Shown here: positions 50,998-62,386 of the stretch, in pieces
Position numbering within the stretch: the stretch's first letter is position 1
Layout: each line of letters starts with the position of its first letter
Assembly: GCA_951640195.1 (NCBI GenBank)
Contig: OX621172.1
Span: 1,550,001 to 1,614,000, forward strand
Direction of reading: 5' to 3'
DNA: 64,000 nt
Source of the DNA: Porpolomopsis calyptriformis
Lineage: Eukaryota; Basidiomycota; Agaricomycetes; Agaricales; Hygrophoraceae
Made by a program: the position numbers and the translations under genes
The notes under the pieces: model-generated
Database searches by the model: none
What the model was told of the DNA's origin: nothing
What the model saw: the letters and a program-made list of their open reading frames with translations, nothing else

Positions 50998-52695
50998 ATG
51001 GTTCTTGGCGATGTCCACTACCTTGGTGCCAGCGGATGCAGATTCACCCATGTTGGCGGCGATCAAATTACCCTCGTATTCAACAATCCCAACAATATCA
51101 ATATCTTTCAGTCTCCCGCCAACTCAGGCCAAACACTCTTCCATCTTCGCAATATCGACATCGACCTACCAGAAACTGCCTCTAGTTCTGACGGAATACC
51201 TTCTTCCCACTCTGGAAAATGTTCGGAGTGGTTCCAAGTTGCAAAAGCTGACGGAAGTTATGACGATGCAAAACGCACGCATAGTGAAGTAGTAACCGAT
51301 GAAAAGATCATTTCACCTACCATGTATGTCAATCTGTTCCTCAGAAGCAACTGATCAATGACAATAGACGGTATCGTCCCAGCGAAGAAGACTCTAGCGA
51401 TGACCTCCCTGTCCTGATTCCTACCAATGCCTCTGACATTGCACCGTCGGCTCAGCCCAACCATAGTCTGGGTCTAGAGATGCCGTTACAGAACCATGAA
51501 CCTGTCGAGTATCTGAGTGGAGAGGATACAACTGCTGAAGGCCGTGGCACCCCATTCCCACTTGCCATTGATACCCGCAATTTACCATCATTCCCCGGCA
51601 GCAGCTCTCTCTCCAACTCGGCGGATGTCGATTATCAGAATAAAGAGCAACTGACGACTAAAGGCGATGGGAGCCCTTTCCCACCTCCCACCAATAACTC
51701 TAACGTGTCGTCGCCCACATGCAGTTATTTTTCGGTTCCAGAGACGCCATCCCAGGATGTCAGGAATCCCACGGAGGCAAGTGCCAATATCATGGAATTA
51801 ATCTTTCTGAATGCTGATTCTGCTTCCACAAAAGCCCGTGGTTCCAGAGGCCAATACAGCGTCATCTTCGCGTTTATATTCTCGAGAACCTACCTCAGGC
51901 CTACCAAACATGGTGGTATTTGGCGGTTCATTTACCGGAAAAAGCTCCGTCGTCAACATGCTCGCGAGAGAGCAAGTCTCTGAAGTTGATGATGGGGCAG
52001 CCGGAACAACCCTTCAACACCAAGGCTATACGCTCAAGTTTGATGAGACACTTATCAATATATACGATACAGCTGGCCTGAACGAAGCTGATAAGGGGGG
52101 TGTCCCAGCTAAGGATGCCTTGCAACAACTCCTCAACCTCCTACGGTCTGTGGGAGGTGTCAATCTTGTCGTGTTTGTTACGCGACCTAGGATCGAAAAC
52201 CACACAGTTGATAATTACAACTTCCTGCGGCAAATTTTCGGTGATGAAACAGTTCCCATCGTGCTTGCGATCACGCACCGAGAGGGGGGAGACAACGAGA
52301 AGTGGTGGAGTAAGAACAAGATTGAATTCCACAAGCAGATGGGCTTCGATGATCATGCAATTGGGACGGCCAAGTGGGAGCTCTCATCTGATCCAACATA
52401 CGCCGAATTGCGGGCATCCTTGCACCGTGTAATACACAGCCACGTTGTTCAGGGTAAGCGGTATCTGCTCCCTGAACCTGACGTGTATCGTCACCGGTTT
52501 GAAAACGCTTTCATTCGGGTTTACGAACGGCTCTGTCGGCTTTTTTCCACAAACAAAGGGGAGCTTCTGTGGGTATACAAAGAAATTTTGAGGAACGATG
52601 GCATGGCCGAGGAGCATGCCATGGAAAATGTGCAGAGGGTCAGGAAGGAGTTGGCATCCAAGAACGCGAAAAAGAGAAGGATGATTCAGCACTGA
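50998..52695 (+). CDS. P-loop GTPase, copy 1, with long N-terminal extension
   Basis: This is the first of three tandem paralogues. The C-terminal 285 residues form a TRAFAC-like GTPase: G1 NMVVFGGSFTGKSSVVNML, G2 threonines in GAAGTTLQHQGYTLK, G3 YDTAGLNEADKGG, and at the G4 place THRE (VLAITHREGGDNEKWW), which differs from NKxD. Similar THRE in place of NKxD occurs in fungal AIG1/septin-like GTPases. Before it lies about 270 residues absent from the other copies: GCRFTHVGGDQITLVFNNP, then a Ser/Thr/Pro-rich linker. A 45-bp intron at 51325-51368 and another with donor near 51780 (GCAA then GTGCCA) join ...NPTEA to KANTASSSRLYSREP. The start at 50998 is the least certain point. Ends KRRMIQH. 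Confidence 0.7.
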
Positions 52696-53251
52696 AGAGT
52701 ACTCAGGTAGTATCTCTGTTGTGAATGATGTCCTTGGTCACGACATTTTAGTGGGCAGTCAATTTGTCTTTGGAAAATTAAGCACTAACAAATTGGATAG
52801 TCATAGGCTTTAAGGTAATGTGGGAAGTAAATCTGCTCGGTCTGGAGGTGTGAGAGGCTCGATGATGAGCTATTTTTAGAAACTAATCAAGAAGCAGGAC
52901 CAGGGACCTCTCCGAAGCGCTGAGGATTTCAGCCATGCAGTATCAGCATGTTTCACATGTTGACTCGAACTCTACAACATGCTGCCTCCGCATGGAACAT
53001 CCATTGCGTTACCCACAAGGCAGGATATAGAACAACCATGGCTCTGGTTGGCCATTCATTTAGCATCCTTTTCACGAAACTAGAGTTACGGGTATACACC
53101 AAAGCCCCGCATTTCATCCTGCGCTGAAGTGATTCTGACTAGATCTCACGAGAACCATTTCAAAACTTACTTTAGGAGTTGTAACTGTAAGTCCCTATCC
53201 ACTACCTTATTTTCTTAACGCTGACCGCCGGTAACACAAGACAACGTCAAC
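52696..53251. other. Duplicated intergenic region before copy 2
   Basis: No gene seen. From about 52900 it is similar to the stretch before copy 3 (54690-54950), for example ACAACCATGGCT, TTGGCCAT and CATCCTTTTCACGAAACTA-like text, so the promoter was duplicated with the gene. Confidence 0.5.
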
Positions 53252-54139
53252 ATGGCAGACCAAGGTGCCTCTGAGCAAGGTTTGACATTCCGATGATTTG
53301 AGGCAGTCCTGCTAAATCTTACTGAGATTATAGCTTTGTCTTCGCGTTTATATTCTCGAGAACCTGCCTCAGGCCTACGAAACATGGTGGTATTTGGCGG
53401 TTCGTTTACCGGCAAAAGCTCCGTCGTCAACATGCTCGCGAGGGAGCAAGTCTCTGAGGTTGATGATGGAGCAGCCGGAACGACCCTTAAACACCAAGGC
53501 TATACGCTCAAGTTTGATGAGACACTTATCAATATATACGATACAGTTGGCCTGAATGAAGCCGAGAATGGGAATGTCCCAGCCAAGGAGGCCTTGCAGC
53601 AACTCCTCAACCTCCTACGATCTTTGGAAACCGTCAATCTTGTCGTGTTTGTTACGCGACCTAGGATCGAAAACCACACAGTTGATAATTACAACTTCCT
53701 GCAACAAATTTTCGGTGATGAACCAGTTCCCATCGTGCTTGCGATTACGCACCGAGAGGGGGGAGACAACGAAAAGTGGTGGAGTAAGAACAGGATTCAA
53801 TTCCACAAGCAGATGGGCTTCGATGATCATGCAATTGGGACGGCCAAGTGGGAGGGCTCATCTGATCCAACATACGCTGAATTGCGGGCATCCTTGGAGC
53901 GCGCGATGCGGAAACACGTTTTTTATGGGGAACGGCATCTGGTGCCTAAACCTGACGTGTTTCAACGATTCGAAGAGGCTTTCATTCGCGTTCACAAACG
54001 GCTCTGTCGACTTTTCAACGTAACGAAAGAGTATCTTCTGTCCCTATACAAAGAAACATTGATGGACCACATGGACGAGGAGCATGCGACGGAAAATATG
54101 CAGAGGGTCAGGAAGAAGTTGGCGCGATCAGGGCGTTAG
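53252..54139 (+). CDS. P-loop GTPase, copy 2
   Basis: This short two-exon paralogue starts MADQGASEQ at 53252; a 56-bp intron (about 53280-53334) joins it to ALSSRLYSREPASGLRNM. The GTPase core has the same motifs as copy 1: FGGSFTGKSS (G1), DTVGLNEAENG (G3), VTRPRIENHTVDNYNFLQQ and THREGGDNEKWW (G4 place). It is nearly identical to copy 1 at DNA level over the core, so duplication is recent. There is no signal peptide or membrane segment; it ends RKKLARSGR. The unspliced frame starts with TTG, so the upstream exon decides the start. Confidence 0.85.
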
Positions 54140-54953
54140 TACTTGATACTCAGAACTGCTCAACAAGGTACTGCTTTCTTCGTTTCATGCCGACACCGTT
54201 TCTTGGCTCATTTATTTAACCAGGCTATTTTGTCCTTTCCCAAGTGTTGTTATCCCCTTCGCGATACAGTAGTGTCTAGATAACCGCCACGCGGAGTCTG
54301 TTTGATATATTTGACCTCTTGGAATAGATCTGGCATCTTAATATCAGCATTGGGAACAGTATGTGCTGAAGAGAAGAATAACGTCGGATCGATCGATGCT
54401 ACAAAACCCTCATAATGAAGGGCATCACGGACCAGCAAACTTCCCGATTTTGATCGCTGTAAGGGACCTCACTTAAATTTCATAGTTTGGCTATGAATTT
54501 GGCACGACTATGCTACATGGGCTACACTAAAAACGTATATCATAGCTGTTAGCATCATCAAGACTGCGTGTTGGCCATTGTGAGTTTGGAAGAGACGTGT
54601 TACACGATGCTATTGCATATCATTCAAAACAACTATGAATACGCCGATCATAATGTCAATGGCGACTTAGTCGAGGCTAAGTGAATTTTGGAGAGGGAAC
54701 AGCATTGCCTTGCTTCACCATGCACATCTGCCAGTTTGTGAAACATGCCGTCTCTGCATGGCTAGGACGTCCGTCGCGTCACCCACCAGGCAGGATAAAG
54801 AGCAACCATGGCTTTGGTTGGCCATTAGTATCCTTTTCACAAAACTAGGATCACCGGTATGGTAACAAAGCTCCGCATTTCGTGGAGTGATTCTGACTAG
54901 ATTCTAGCCGCCACTGTTATTTTCTTAACGCTGCAACGCAAGACAACGTCGAC
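54140..54953. other. Duplicated spacer between copies 2 and 3
   Basis: This 814-bp region has no gene. The first 280 bp match the downstream flank of copy 3 (55872-56110), including GTCTAGATAACCG and AACGTCGGATCGATC. A small minus-strand frame (54250-54438) lies in it without a recognisable domain. Confidence 0.5.
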
Positions 54954-55871
54954 ATGGCAAACCAAGGTGCCCCTGAGCAAGGTTTGACATTCCGATGATT
55001 TGAGGCAGTCCTGCTAAACATTACAAGTATAGCTTTGTCTTCGCGTTTACATTCTCTGGAACCTGCCTCAGGCCTACGAAACATGGTGGTATTTGGCAGT
55101 TCGTGCACTGGCAAAAGCTCCATTGTCAACATGCTTGCGGGCTCAGAGATCGCCGAGGTTGATGATGCTGCAGTCGGAACGACCCTTAAACACCAAGGCT
55201 ATACGCTCAAGTTTGATGAGAAGCTTATCAACATATACGATACAGCTAGCCTGAATGAAGCTGATAAAGGGGGTGTCCCAGCCAAGGATGCCTTGCGGCA
55301 ACTCCTCGACCTCCTACGATCTTTGGAAACCGTCAATCTTGTCGTATTTGTTATGCGTCCTAGGATCGAAACCCACACAGTTGATAATTACAACTTCCTG
55401 CGACAAATTTTCGGTGATAAAAAAATTCCTATTGTGCTCGCGATAACTCACCGAGAGGGGGGAGAGAACGAAAAGTGGTGGAGTAAGAACAAGATTGAAT
55501 TCCACAAGCAGATGGGCTTCGATGAACATGCAATTGGGACGGCCAAGTGGGAGCACTCATCTGACCCAGCATACGCTGAATTGCGGGCATCCTTGCAGCG
55601 TGCAATGCAGAGATATGTTGTTCAGGGTGAACAGCATCTGGTGCCCAAACCTGACGTGTATCACCGATTTGAAGATGCTTTCGTTCGCGTTTACAAACAG
55701 CTCCGTCGACTTTTCGACGTAACCGAAGAGGACCTTCTGTCACTATACAAAGAAACTTTGATGGACGACCACATGGACAAGAAGCATGCGATGGAGCATA
55801 CGCAGAGGGTCCGGGAGAAGTTGGCATCCAAAAACCTGAAACGAAGATGGTCACTGTTAAAGTGTTGTTAG
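54954..55871 (+). CDS. P-loop GTPase, copy 3, altered G3 motif and Cys-Cys tail
   Basis: This starts MANQGAPEQ, with an intron at the same place and phase as copy 2, then ALSSRLHSLEPASGLRNM. The G1 motif is FGSSCTGKSSIVNML. G3 reads YDTASLNEADKGG: the invariant glycine of DxxG is Ser, which should impair gamma-phosphate sensing. G4 place THREGGENEKWW is kept. The C terminus is KRRWSLLKCC, a possible double-geranylgeranylation (CC) end, unlike copies 1 and 2. The open frame has no internal stop, so the gene is intact despite the change. It may bind GTP without efficient hydrolysis; that is inference. Confidence 0.85.
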
Positions 55872-56530
55872 TACTCAGCGCTGGATGTCCAGAACTGTTC
55901 AACAAGGTATGCTTTCTCATTTCATGCCGAAACTGTCTTTATTAACCATGCTATTTTGCAGCGTTGTTATTGCCTTCGCGATAGTATCTAGATAACCGTA
56001 GCGGGGAGTTACCGTTTGATACAGAGCATTCGAATCTTAATATCAGCCTTGGGTATGTTCTGAAGAGACGGGCAACGTCGGATCGATCCATATTATGACC
56101 AGCAAACCGACTATAAGCTGAGTCGTCGATTTTGATCACTCGGGGAGTGTTTAAAAGAAAAGCTACTTCCTCTCCACCCTCGATCATTCGTGACGAACAT
56201 CGTTCCGACTGGTTTGTACATTTCCAATGCTTCAAGTACCAAGCACTTGGTACCAGAAGCCGATTGATGAAAGTTACAATAATACAGCGCTTGATAAACT
56301 AAAGCAGGTGAGATAACGCAAACAGCTTGTTGGTGAAACATACCTATATATCTCCCCCCAACTCTGAAACCGAACAAACAAGGATGCGAGCGCGTTGAAA
56401 GTGGTATAGAATTCTTTCCCGCAGAAAGCAACATCAACACCCTGATTTAATTAAAACTCCAAGGAAGGGCTGGATGAATCTTAAAAATGTAAAGGGAATA
56501 AGGTCCGTATATGTGGATTAAACAGAGGGG
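55872..56530. other. Spacer downstream of the GTPase array
   Basis: This is the duplicated flank to about 56110, then unique sequence. Minus-strand frames (56111-56440, 55951-56235) show no recognisable domain. Confidence 0.3.
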
Positions 56531-57609
56531 CTAATATTTAGGATAGAACCTGCGAGAAGCATCAGCGAACGTGGCCATAGAAGTAGGAGTTAGAGGACGG
56601 ACTGCGAGGAGGACGACAGCGACGACGACGACAAGGATGAGCGTGAGACAGGCCGCTCTCTTACCAGCTTTGCGTTGATGATCCGATGCTGTTCTGAGTT
56701 CTTCGACTGCACCAGATGTGTTCGCTACAACCGAATGTATGTTTGACTCGATGTTGTCTATTCATCCGGACCGAAGCGCTCAGTGAGGAATTGGGGATAT
56801 TGGAAGGATGTGATATGCACCTAGCATGCCGCCCTGTTGATTGACTAGGGTTCCGAGATCGTGAAAAATTTCTGAGAGCTCGTGTATTCCAGTTTCGATC
56901 TCTTGAATCTCGCGTTCGCGTTCTTGGATGATGGACTCTTGATATGCGAGTTCATGGGGGGAGAGTTGCGGCTGGAGAAGTTGAACCTGGCGTTGCTCTG
57001 GCGAACGATCGGGTTCACTGAAGGCCGGGTGAGTATTGTGGACGAATGATGAGGGGCGGAACGAACGGTGAGCGGTCGTCATCTATTGCCTGCTTGACGA
57101 CGGCGACAACGGTGCGCTGGCGCTCTGCGCTAACCTGCTGGGCGCGTTGGAAGGCAAGTAGTGAGAGTTGGAAGTCGTGGGATGTCTTTTGAAGTGCGGT
57201 CTTTTGGTGCGGCTTGTGGATGGACAGAGTTTTAGGGCGCACTTTAAAACAATCAAAAGGAATTACCAGTGTTGCTTGCAGCGCCGAGAGCTTCTTCAGA
57301 TCATCCGAACCTCGTTTCGACATGGCTCGGGTTGTTTCAGTAAGGTCATGCCTGCATCATTGTTAACTCCAGCTAGAAACGCTGTCGAGAGACCCACAGG
57401 CTTTTCCGTAGACCTGCGGAATCTTTACTGGTGCCGAGTTGGTCGACGAGCTTGAGTATTCCCTGCACATTGGAATTGATCTTGAATGTCTGGAGAGACA
57501 AGGAATGCTGGAGGTTGAGGAACGCAGAATCTTCGCGTGATCGAGGAAGGAGTGGAGAGTGTGTGCTCGAGGGGTGTCCGAGACCAGGCTCGATATCTTG
57601 GAAACTCAT
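56531..57609 (-). CDS. Syntaxin (Qa-SNARE, Pep12/Vam3-type)
   Basis: This is a tail-anchored SNARE of endosome or vacuole membranes. The N-terminal Habc-like helices begin MSFQDIEPGLGHPSSTHSPL, then LQTFKINSNVQGILKLVDQL. The SNARE motif starts near LSPHELAYQESIIQERERE and continues IQEIETGIHELSEIFHDLG, then TLVNQQGGMLDNIESNI, with the central layer Gln in NQQ. An intron splits the motif between GGML and DNIES. The single C-terminal helix (CLTLILVVVVAVVLLAV) follows RKAGKR, and a short luminal tail (RPLTPTSMATFADASRR...) ends YPKY. Syntaxin fold is certain; the compartment is inferred. Confidence 0.88.
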
Positions 57610-57833
57610 GGTGAGGTACGGTTTGTGTGTTTACACTGCGGAGGTGGGTGTGACCACGTGTAACGCGTGGGAAATTCGTGACCAATCCGCGATGCTAAAT
57701 CAGTCTCCATGGCCTTCAGATCAATATAAGACGGGCGAGTACCCAGCCACGAAGGTGTGATATCCCCTCAGCTTTCTTTTCTTTTCTTCTTTGACAACGA
57801 CTGAGTCGTTGCTTTCCGTTCTTTGCAACAACA
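57610..57833. promoter_or_regulatory. Divergent promoter, syntaxin / secreted repeat protein
   Basis: CACGTG at 57655-57660 lies 46 bp before the syntaxin start on the minus strand. A TATA-like TATAAG at 57725-57730 lies about 105 bp before the secreted-protein ATG. Confidence 0.45.
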
Positions 57834-58981
57834 ATGAAATTTTCTCACTTCTTTGCTCTCGTTTTCATCGCTTGTGTTTCATCCATCCCGGTCAAGAGAG
57901 ATGTTGACCCGAGCCTCGTCCCTCCATTTGGACATGCCGCTGGCGTCAACCCTACCGGTAAGTCTCTTCCCGACAGACGGGGCGACTGAAACACACCCCA
58001 CTTCCAATCCTCCAGGTACAGGCGACTGCGATGGTGCAGTGAACGGTCCTAACGGACAGCCGATTAAAGTACCCTGCTCCTGTCCTCCGAGTCAAGATTC
58101 TTTTATCGCTGTAAGCAGCGTTAACCTCTTTCCAGCATTCTCATGCTCATCGATCCCCCAGTCTTTGAACGCAAACGTAGCTGCCGGTCATGCTGTCAAC
58201 AACCCCTCCATCGCTCTCTCGTTCCCCGCCGATAATTCGAAGGCTTCACAACTCGCCCGGATCGATGCCGCGCTCGTCACTCTCCAGAATTTGAATGGCC
58301 CCGGCGTGGGCTGCCCAGCCTCGTCTACGACTTTTGTCGCCCAGCAAAAAGCTATCCTTGCGGAACCCGATTCTGGCACTCCACCGCCTCCTCCCCCACC
58401 CCCGCCGCCGCCGTCGCCGCCTCCTGTTTCCCCACCGCCCCCGGCTGCGCCCCCAGCCAGCAGTGGTGTAGCCGCCTTAGCCCCATCCCTTGGCTTTACA
58501 GCTGGGGTTAATCCAGACGGTGCTTCCCCAACCAATATGTATTTTCAGTGCCCATCTCACTCTTGTCCCCTTCAGGAAATGGGAATTGCGACGGAGCCGT
58601 TAACGGCCCAAATGGCCAGCCTATCAAGATACCTTGCTCGTGTCCTCCTTCCCAGGCTGACTTTGACAATGTACTTACACCACCGAATTTTTTAAGCAGA
58701 AAAGAAATGCTGACATAATCACAGGCCCTCGCAGCCAACGTAGCGGCAGGCCACGCCATAAACAACCCTTCCCTGCCGTTCTCATTCCCTACTGACGACT
58801 CGAAGGCGTCGCAAGCGGCTCGTGTCGAGGCTGCTATCGTGACTCTCCAGAATTTGAATGGCCCAGGCGTCGGATGCCCCGCTTCTTCAACCACGCTGAG
58901 TGTATGTCATCTCATCTCTTTTCAACACTGAAAGCTGAATCAAGCTCCATTCAGGCTCAACTCGCAGCCGCGCAGCAATAA
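57834..58981 (+). CDS. Secreted two-domain cysteine protein with polyproline linker
   Basis: The signal peptide MKFSHFFALVFIACVSSIPV plus a KR site starts the protein. It is two copies of one domain. Copy 1: TGDCDGAVNGPNGQPIKVPC, SCPPSQDSFIA, NANVAAGHAVNNPSIALSFP, KASQLARIDAALVTLQNLNG, GPGVGCPASSTTF. Copy 2: NGNCDGAVNGPNGQPIKIPC and the same following blocks ending PGVGCPASSTTL. Each copy has four cysteines. The linker is long and proline-rich (PPPPPPPPPPP, then PPPVSPPPPAAPPASS). Introns lie at the same places and phases in both copies, after GVNPxG and before the NANVAAGHA block. Copies of this domain are common small secreted proteins in Agaricomycetes; function unknown. Confidence 0.85.
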
Positions 58982-59134
58982 TCATTTAGATGTCACATCT
59001 TTGACTACGTAGACAACCCTCAATCAAATTGTTTTTCATTAGCGAGCCGACAGATTTGCAAGTGACGCGTAATGCGTGACTCGTGATTAATTGTCAGATG
59101 ACGTTATTACTCCAAACTGACCAAGACCCCATCG

Positions 59135-60580
59135 ATGCGTGCCATACTCATTAAAAATGACAAAGGTCCCGTAGAAAACCTCTACATAGGACAGGTACCC
59201 AAACCTGTGCCGTCTGACGGGGAAGTGGTTGTCAAGGCAGGATCTTCTGACCTCAGCACGGCTCTGAATTGAGTGTCATCCGATCTCTAGGTGAAGGCCT
59301 TTGGCCTGAACCGAATGGATATATCTCAACGGGAAGGCCATTACCCACCGCCTCCGGGTTGCTCGACCATCCTGGGAGTCGAGTTCTCTGGACTGGTCGC
59401 GGAACTCGGCCAGGGTGTTTCTCAGTGGAAAGTGAATGAAGAGGTCATAGGACTGGCCGGTGGTGTAATTCTTTTCCATTCACCCCGTCGCGCTGGCCCT
59501 GACCTCGTTAACCGCCAGGGTGCTTACGCAGAATACATTGTTGTCCCTTGTAACAATATAACAAAGAAGCCCCCCCATCTATCGTGGGCAGATGCTGCGA
59601 GCATCCCTGAAAATTTTTTTACGGGTAGGGAACCATTTGTCCGGGATGGGTGTCTCTGACAGCGTATACAGCCTTCCAGGCTCTTGTTCTCTGCGGTGAA
59701 ATCAACAAAGACGAAAATATACTCATCCATGCAGGGGCTTCGGGTGTTGGCGTGGCCGCTATCCAGCTTGCACGCTTATTTAAGGCGTAGGTCATTTTTC
59801 CTTTCTCATTTTTACCAGGTGGTCAATGGGTTTTTTAATAGAAAAACGGTGACCGCTACTGCGTCCACTCAGGAAAAATTGGACTGGCTTTTGTCGATGC
59901 CTAACGGGGCAACCAATGCAGTCAATTACACCACTCAGAATTTCGCGGAAGAAGTGAAGAGTGTCACCAACGGCAAAGGCGTGGATCTTATCATCGACTT
60001 CGTCGGACAGAGTCACTGGCACAGGAACATGGATTGCCTCGCCATGGATGGTAGAATGATCATTTTGGCCGCTTTGAGCGGTGAGGCATTTTATGACTAA
60101 ACTTGTGTTAGCTGAAAAGCCCCAGGCCATACAGTTTCTTCGGTCGATCTCATCCCTATATTGACGAAACGACTCAGGATTCAGGGATCTACCCTCCGAT
60201 CGAGGTCCTTGGAATACCAAAAGGACCTTATTACCAGGTGGGTTCGACTGACTCACGATGTTCTGGAATTAAAGCGGATCATGCACCATTTTTAGGTTCA
60301 ATCATGAAGTGCTGGAGAAAATTACAGCTAGCGATGGAAACGGACCCATACGCACATATGTGTACAGAGTAAGCGACTTCGGTTTCGCAGTTGAGCTCCT
60401 CGGCCCGCACACTAAGGTCCTTCTGGAAACACAGGTGTTTCCCTGGACTGAGATCCAGGATGCTCACAGGGAAATGGAAGGCAATAAAAATAGGTGACTT
60501 GCACCCCACACACACACTGGTCTATTTCTTCTGATATCGGTCGCTTGTGCAGTGGAAAAATTGTGGCAGAAGTGACCTAA
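59135..60580 (+). CDS. Quinone oxidoreductase-like MDR protein (PIG3-type)
   Basis: This is a zinc-independent medium-chain dehydrogenase/reductase that uses NADPH to reduce quinones or enals. The N terminus is MRAILIKNDKGPVENLYIG, then VKAFGLNRMDISQREGHYP and ILGVEFSGLVAELGQGV. GAYAEYIVVP and the cofactor loop ENILIHAGASGVGVAAIQLA (GASGVG Rossmann motif) follow. The family block GVDLIIDFVGQSHWHRN and RMIILAALSG come next. The end KNSGKIVAEVT is reached only after the last intron. Eight short introns, all with the frame preserved, so the gene is intact. Resemblance to TP53I3/PIG3 is clear, substrate unknown. Confidence 0.88.
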
Positions 60581-62386
60581 TCGCTGTTGCGTGTAAAAGA
60601 CTGCTCGACAGACGCCTTTGTAATCAAGAAAACTTTGCTCTCAGAATCTAAAAGGTCGATGTCTCTAAGGAATCTTTGCAACACATTCAGTTTCCGAGAA
60701 TAGACTCCAACCGGCAATTCCATTTTGACTTCCGTCAAGGATGACGTTCAATCTATCGGGTTTTAAACCACCGATGGTGAGTGAACTTGAACTTCCGAGC
60801 GGAATTCTATTCATCAGCATCCTGCAGAACACGTTTCCGACAAGAGCGAATTCTGAGTAATCCTTGAAGAAAAATCGAAAATGCTGTCATATATCCTTTA
60901 TCATCCCTGTGCTGGGTTCCCCGAAGTCTGGCTGAGAAGTGAGACAGAGGCTATGCAATGCTGCGCTCTCGGAGTGTATCGGATATCTTTCAGCTCTGTG
61001 GGCAGATCCCAACTTGCGATGAAAATTGGACAATGTTTTGCCAGCTGTTACTTCCCCGAATTTGGACGCGCGGAGATGCCGGACATCCTTGTCGGGATGA
61101 CAAGATGATGCGTTGGGAATGACCAACCTCCTCTACTCTGCTGAGGTGGGTCCTTGTGCGTCGCATTGCAACTATGAGTCCGTCATTGATGGTATCTGTA
61201 AACGGTGCAACTCGTAATCCATTCAACTTGGAGCAAGCTGTCTTTGAATCGTACAGGACAACAAACTCGAGGCATTATCGTCAGGCTTTCACCGATATCA
61301 TCAATGTGTTCCATCGTTTGTTGGCATCTTTTGAAAGGGGTGCTGTAGGAAACGGGGACCACGAATGCTAATTAATGCAAGCATCCCCGTACGTTCTGTG
61401 TCCCATGCGTTCGCGAAAAGTGCACTCCGAATCCCCCAACTCGGATACGGATACCACGTCCTGAATGTAGCCGGGTTTCGATGTAGAATATTCCTGCTTT
61501 GAGGAGTTCCAATCATTTTGTTCAACTTGAAACTTTTTCGAAAGTGTCTGAAGAGTTGGATCACGTGCTAGCACCACCTCCACATCCACCCCCCTCACCA
61601 CTCTCGGCGCTGACGAACCTTAGAGACGATCTGGTGTCACAGTCAGTCGAGCTCGCCAGCAGACCGAAATCGCTGACTAGACATTACTCATACGAAGATG
61701 AGACGGCACGCTCGATGCCTCGAGGTATCCCGAATTCGAGATTCCTTATCTTGGCCAAGAACTGCGTCTTTTATGCGGGGAAACGCTCAGTCAAAAGATC
61801 CTTACCGGTGCGGGCACCAAGCCGTACTGCTCGAAGCATGCGGTACTGTTTTCTTACCGATCCAAGCCTCTCCGAGATGCCTGGGGTGTAACGACGATGG
61901 GTCTCATTTGTACAGGCACTGTCCAGCCACAGAAAGGTCGATCCTTCCATATGTGTCATATGTTACTTCCAATCAGCAAGCTTGGCTGCGCAAGAGCACT
62001 GCCGGTATGAACAAACATGGTTATTGTGTTGGCAAAGTATCGGTTTCTATATCGCTGGTTACTTATCGGCTGACCCATCCAACCGCTGGGCGCAACCCGT
62101 TGCCCCCAGTCACCATTCTCCATCCCTTCTTGGGACAGTTTTATGAAACACTGTTTATTGTATCGTGATCGCACTTCGCGGGAGCATCGAGATCCCTACA
62201 CCTGGCTTTTCGACTGGATGTGAATTGAGTCAGGGACAGTCACTTGGCTTTGTGGAGCGGCGCCGAGTCCGATTTGGCTGTATAAAAGCTTCTGGGGACG
62301 ACCCTGCTATCATCAAGATTCTAATCCCTCGACCCTGCACTTAATTTGCTCCTCTCGTCCTCTCCTCTGCCCTACCCCAAAGTGAA
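60581..62386. other. 1.8 kb interval without a supported gene
   Basis: Open frames on both strands are short and have no recognisable domain. One plus-strand frame (61698-62168) has a Cys/His arrangement (RCLGCNDDGSHLYRHC) that resembles a zinc knuckle only loosely, and another (61499-61891) overlaps it in a different frame. A TATAAAAG box at 62281-62288 lies about 100 bp before the next start codon. Confidence 0.35.
62281..62288 (+). promoter_or_regulatory. TATA box of the small Ser-rich gene
   Basis: TATAAAAG, 98 bp upstream of the ATG at 62387, is the strongest TATA box noted in the window. Confidence 0.5.

Larger units (their letters stand above)
52900..56110. repeat. Tandem segmental duplication containing GTPase copies 2 and 3
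   Basis: A segment with 5' flank, gene and 3' flank is present twice: about 52900-54430 and 54690-56110. Flanks match in order with small indels. Copy 1 (51830-52690) shares the coding core only; its flanks differ. Confidence 0.7.

Noticed and set aside
58188..58535. Minus-strand Gly-rich frame (poly-Gly)
   Set aside because: It is the antisense of the polyproline linker of the secreted protein.
61698..62168. 156-codon frame with Cys/His cluster (CLGCNDDGSHLYRHC)
   Set aside because: The spacing does not fit a known zinc finger, no splice or homology supports it and overlapping frames exist; left as unannotated.
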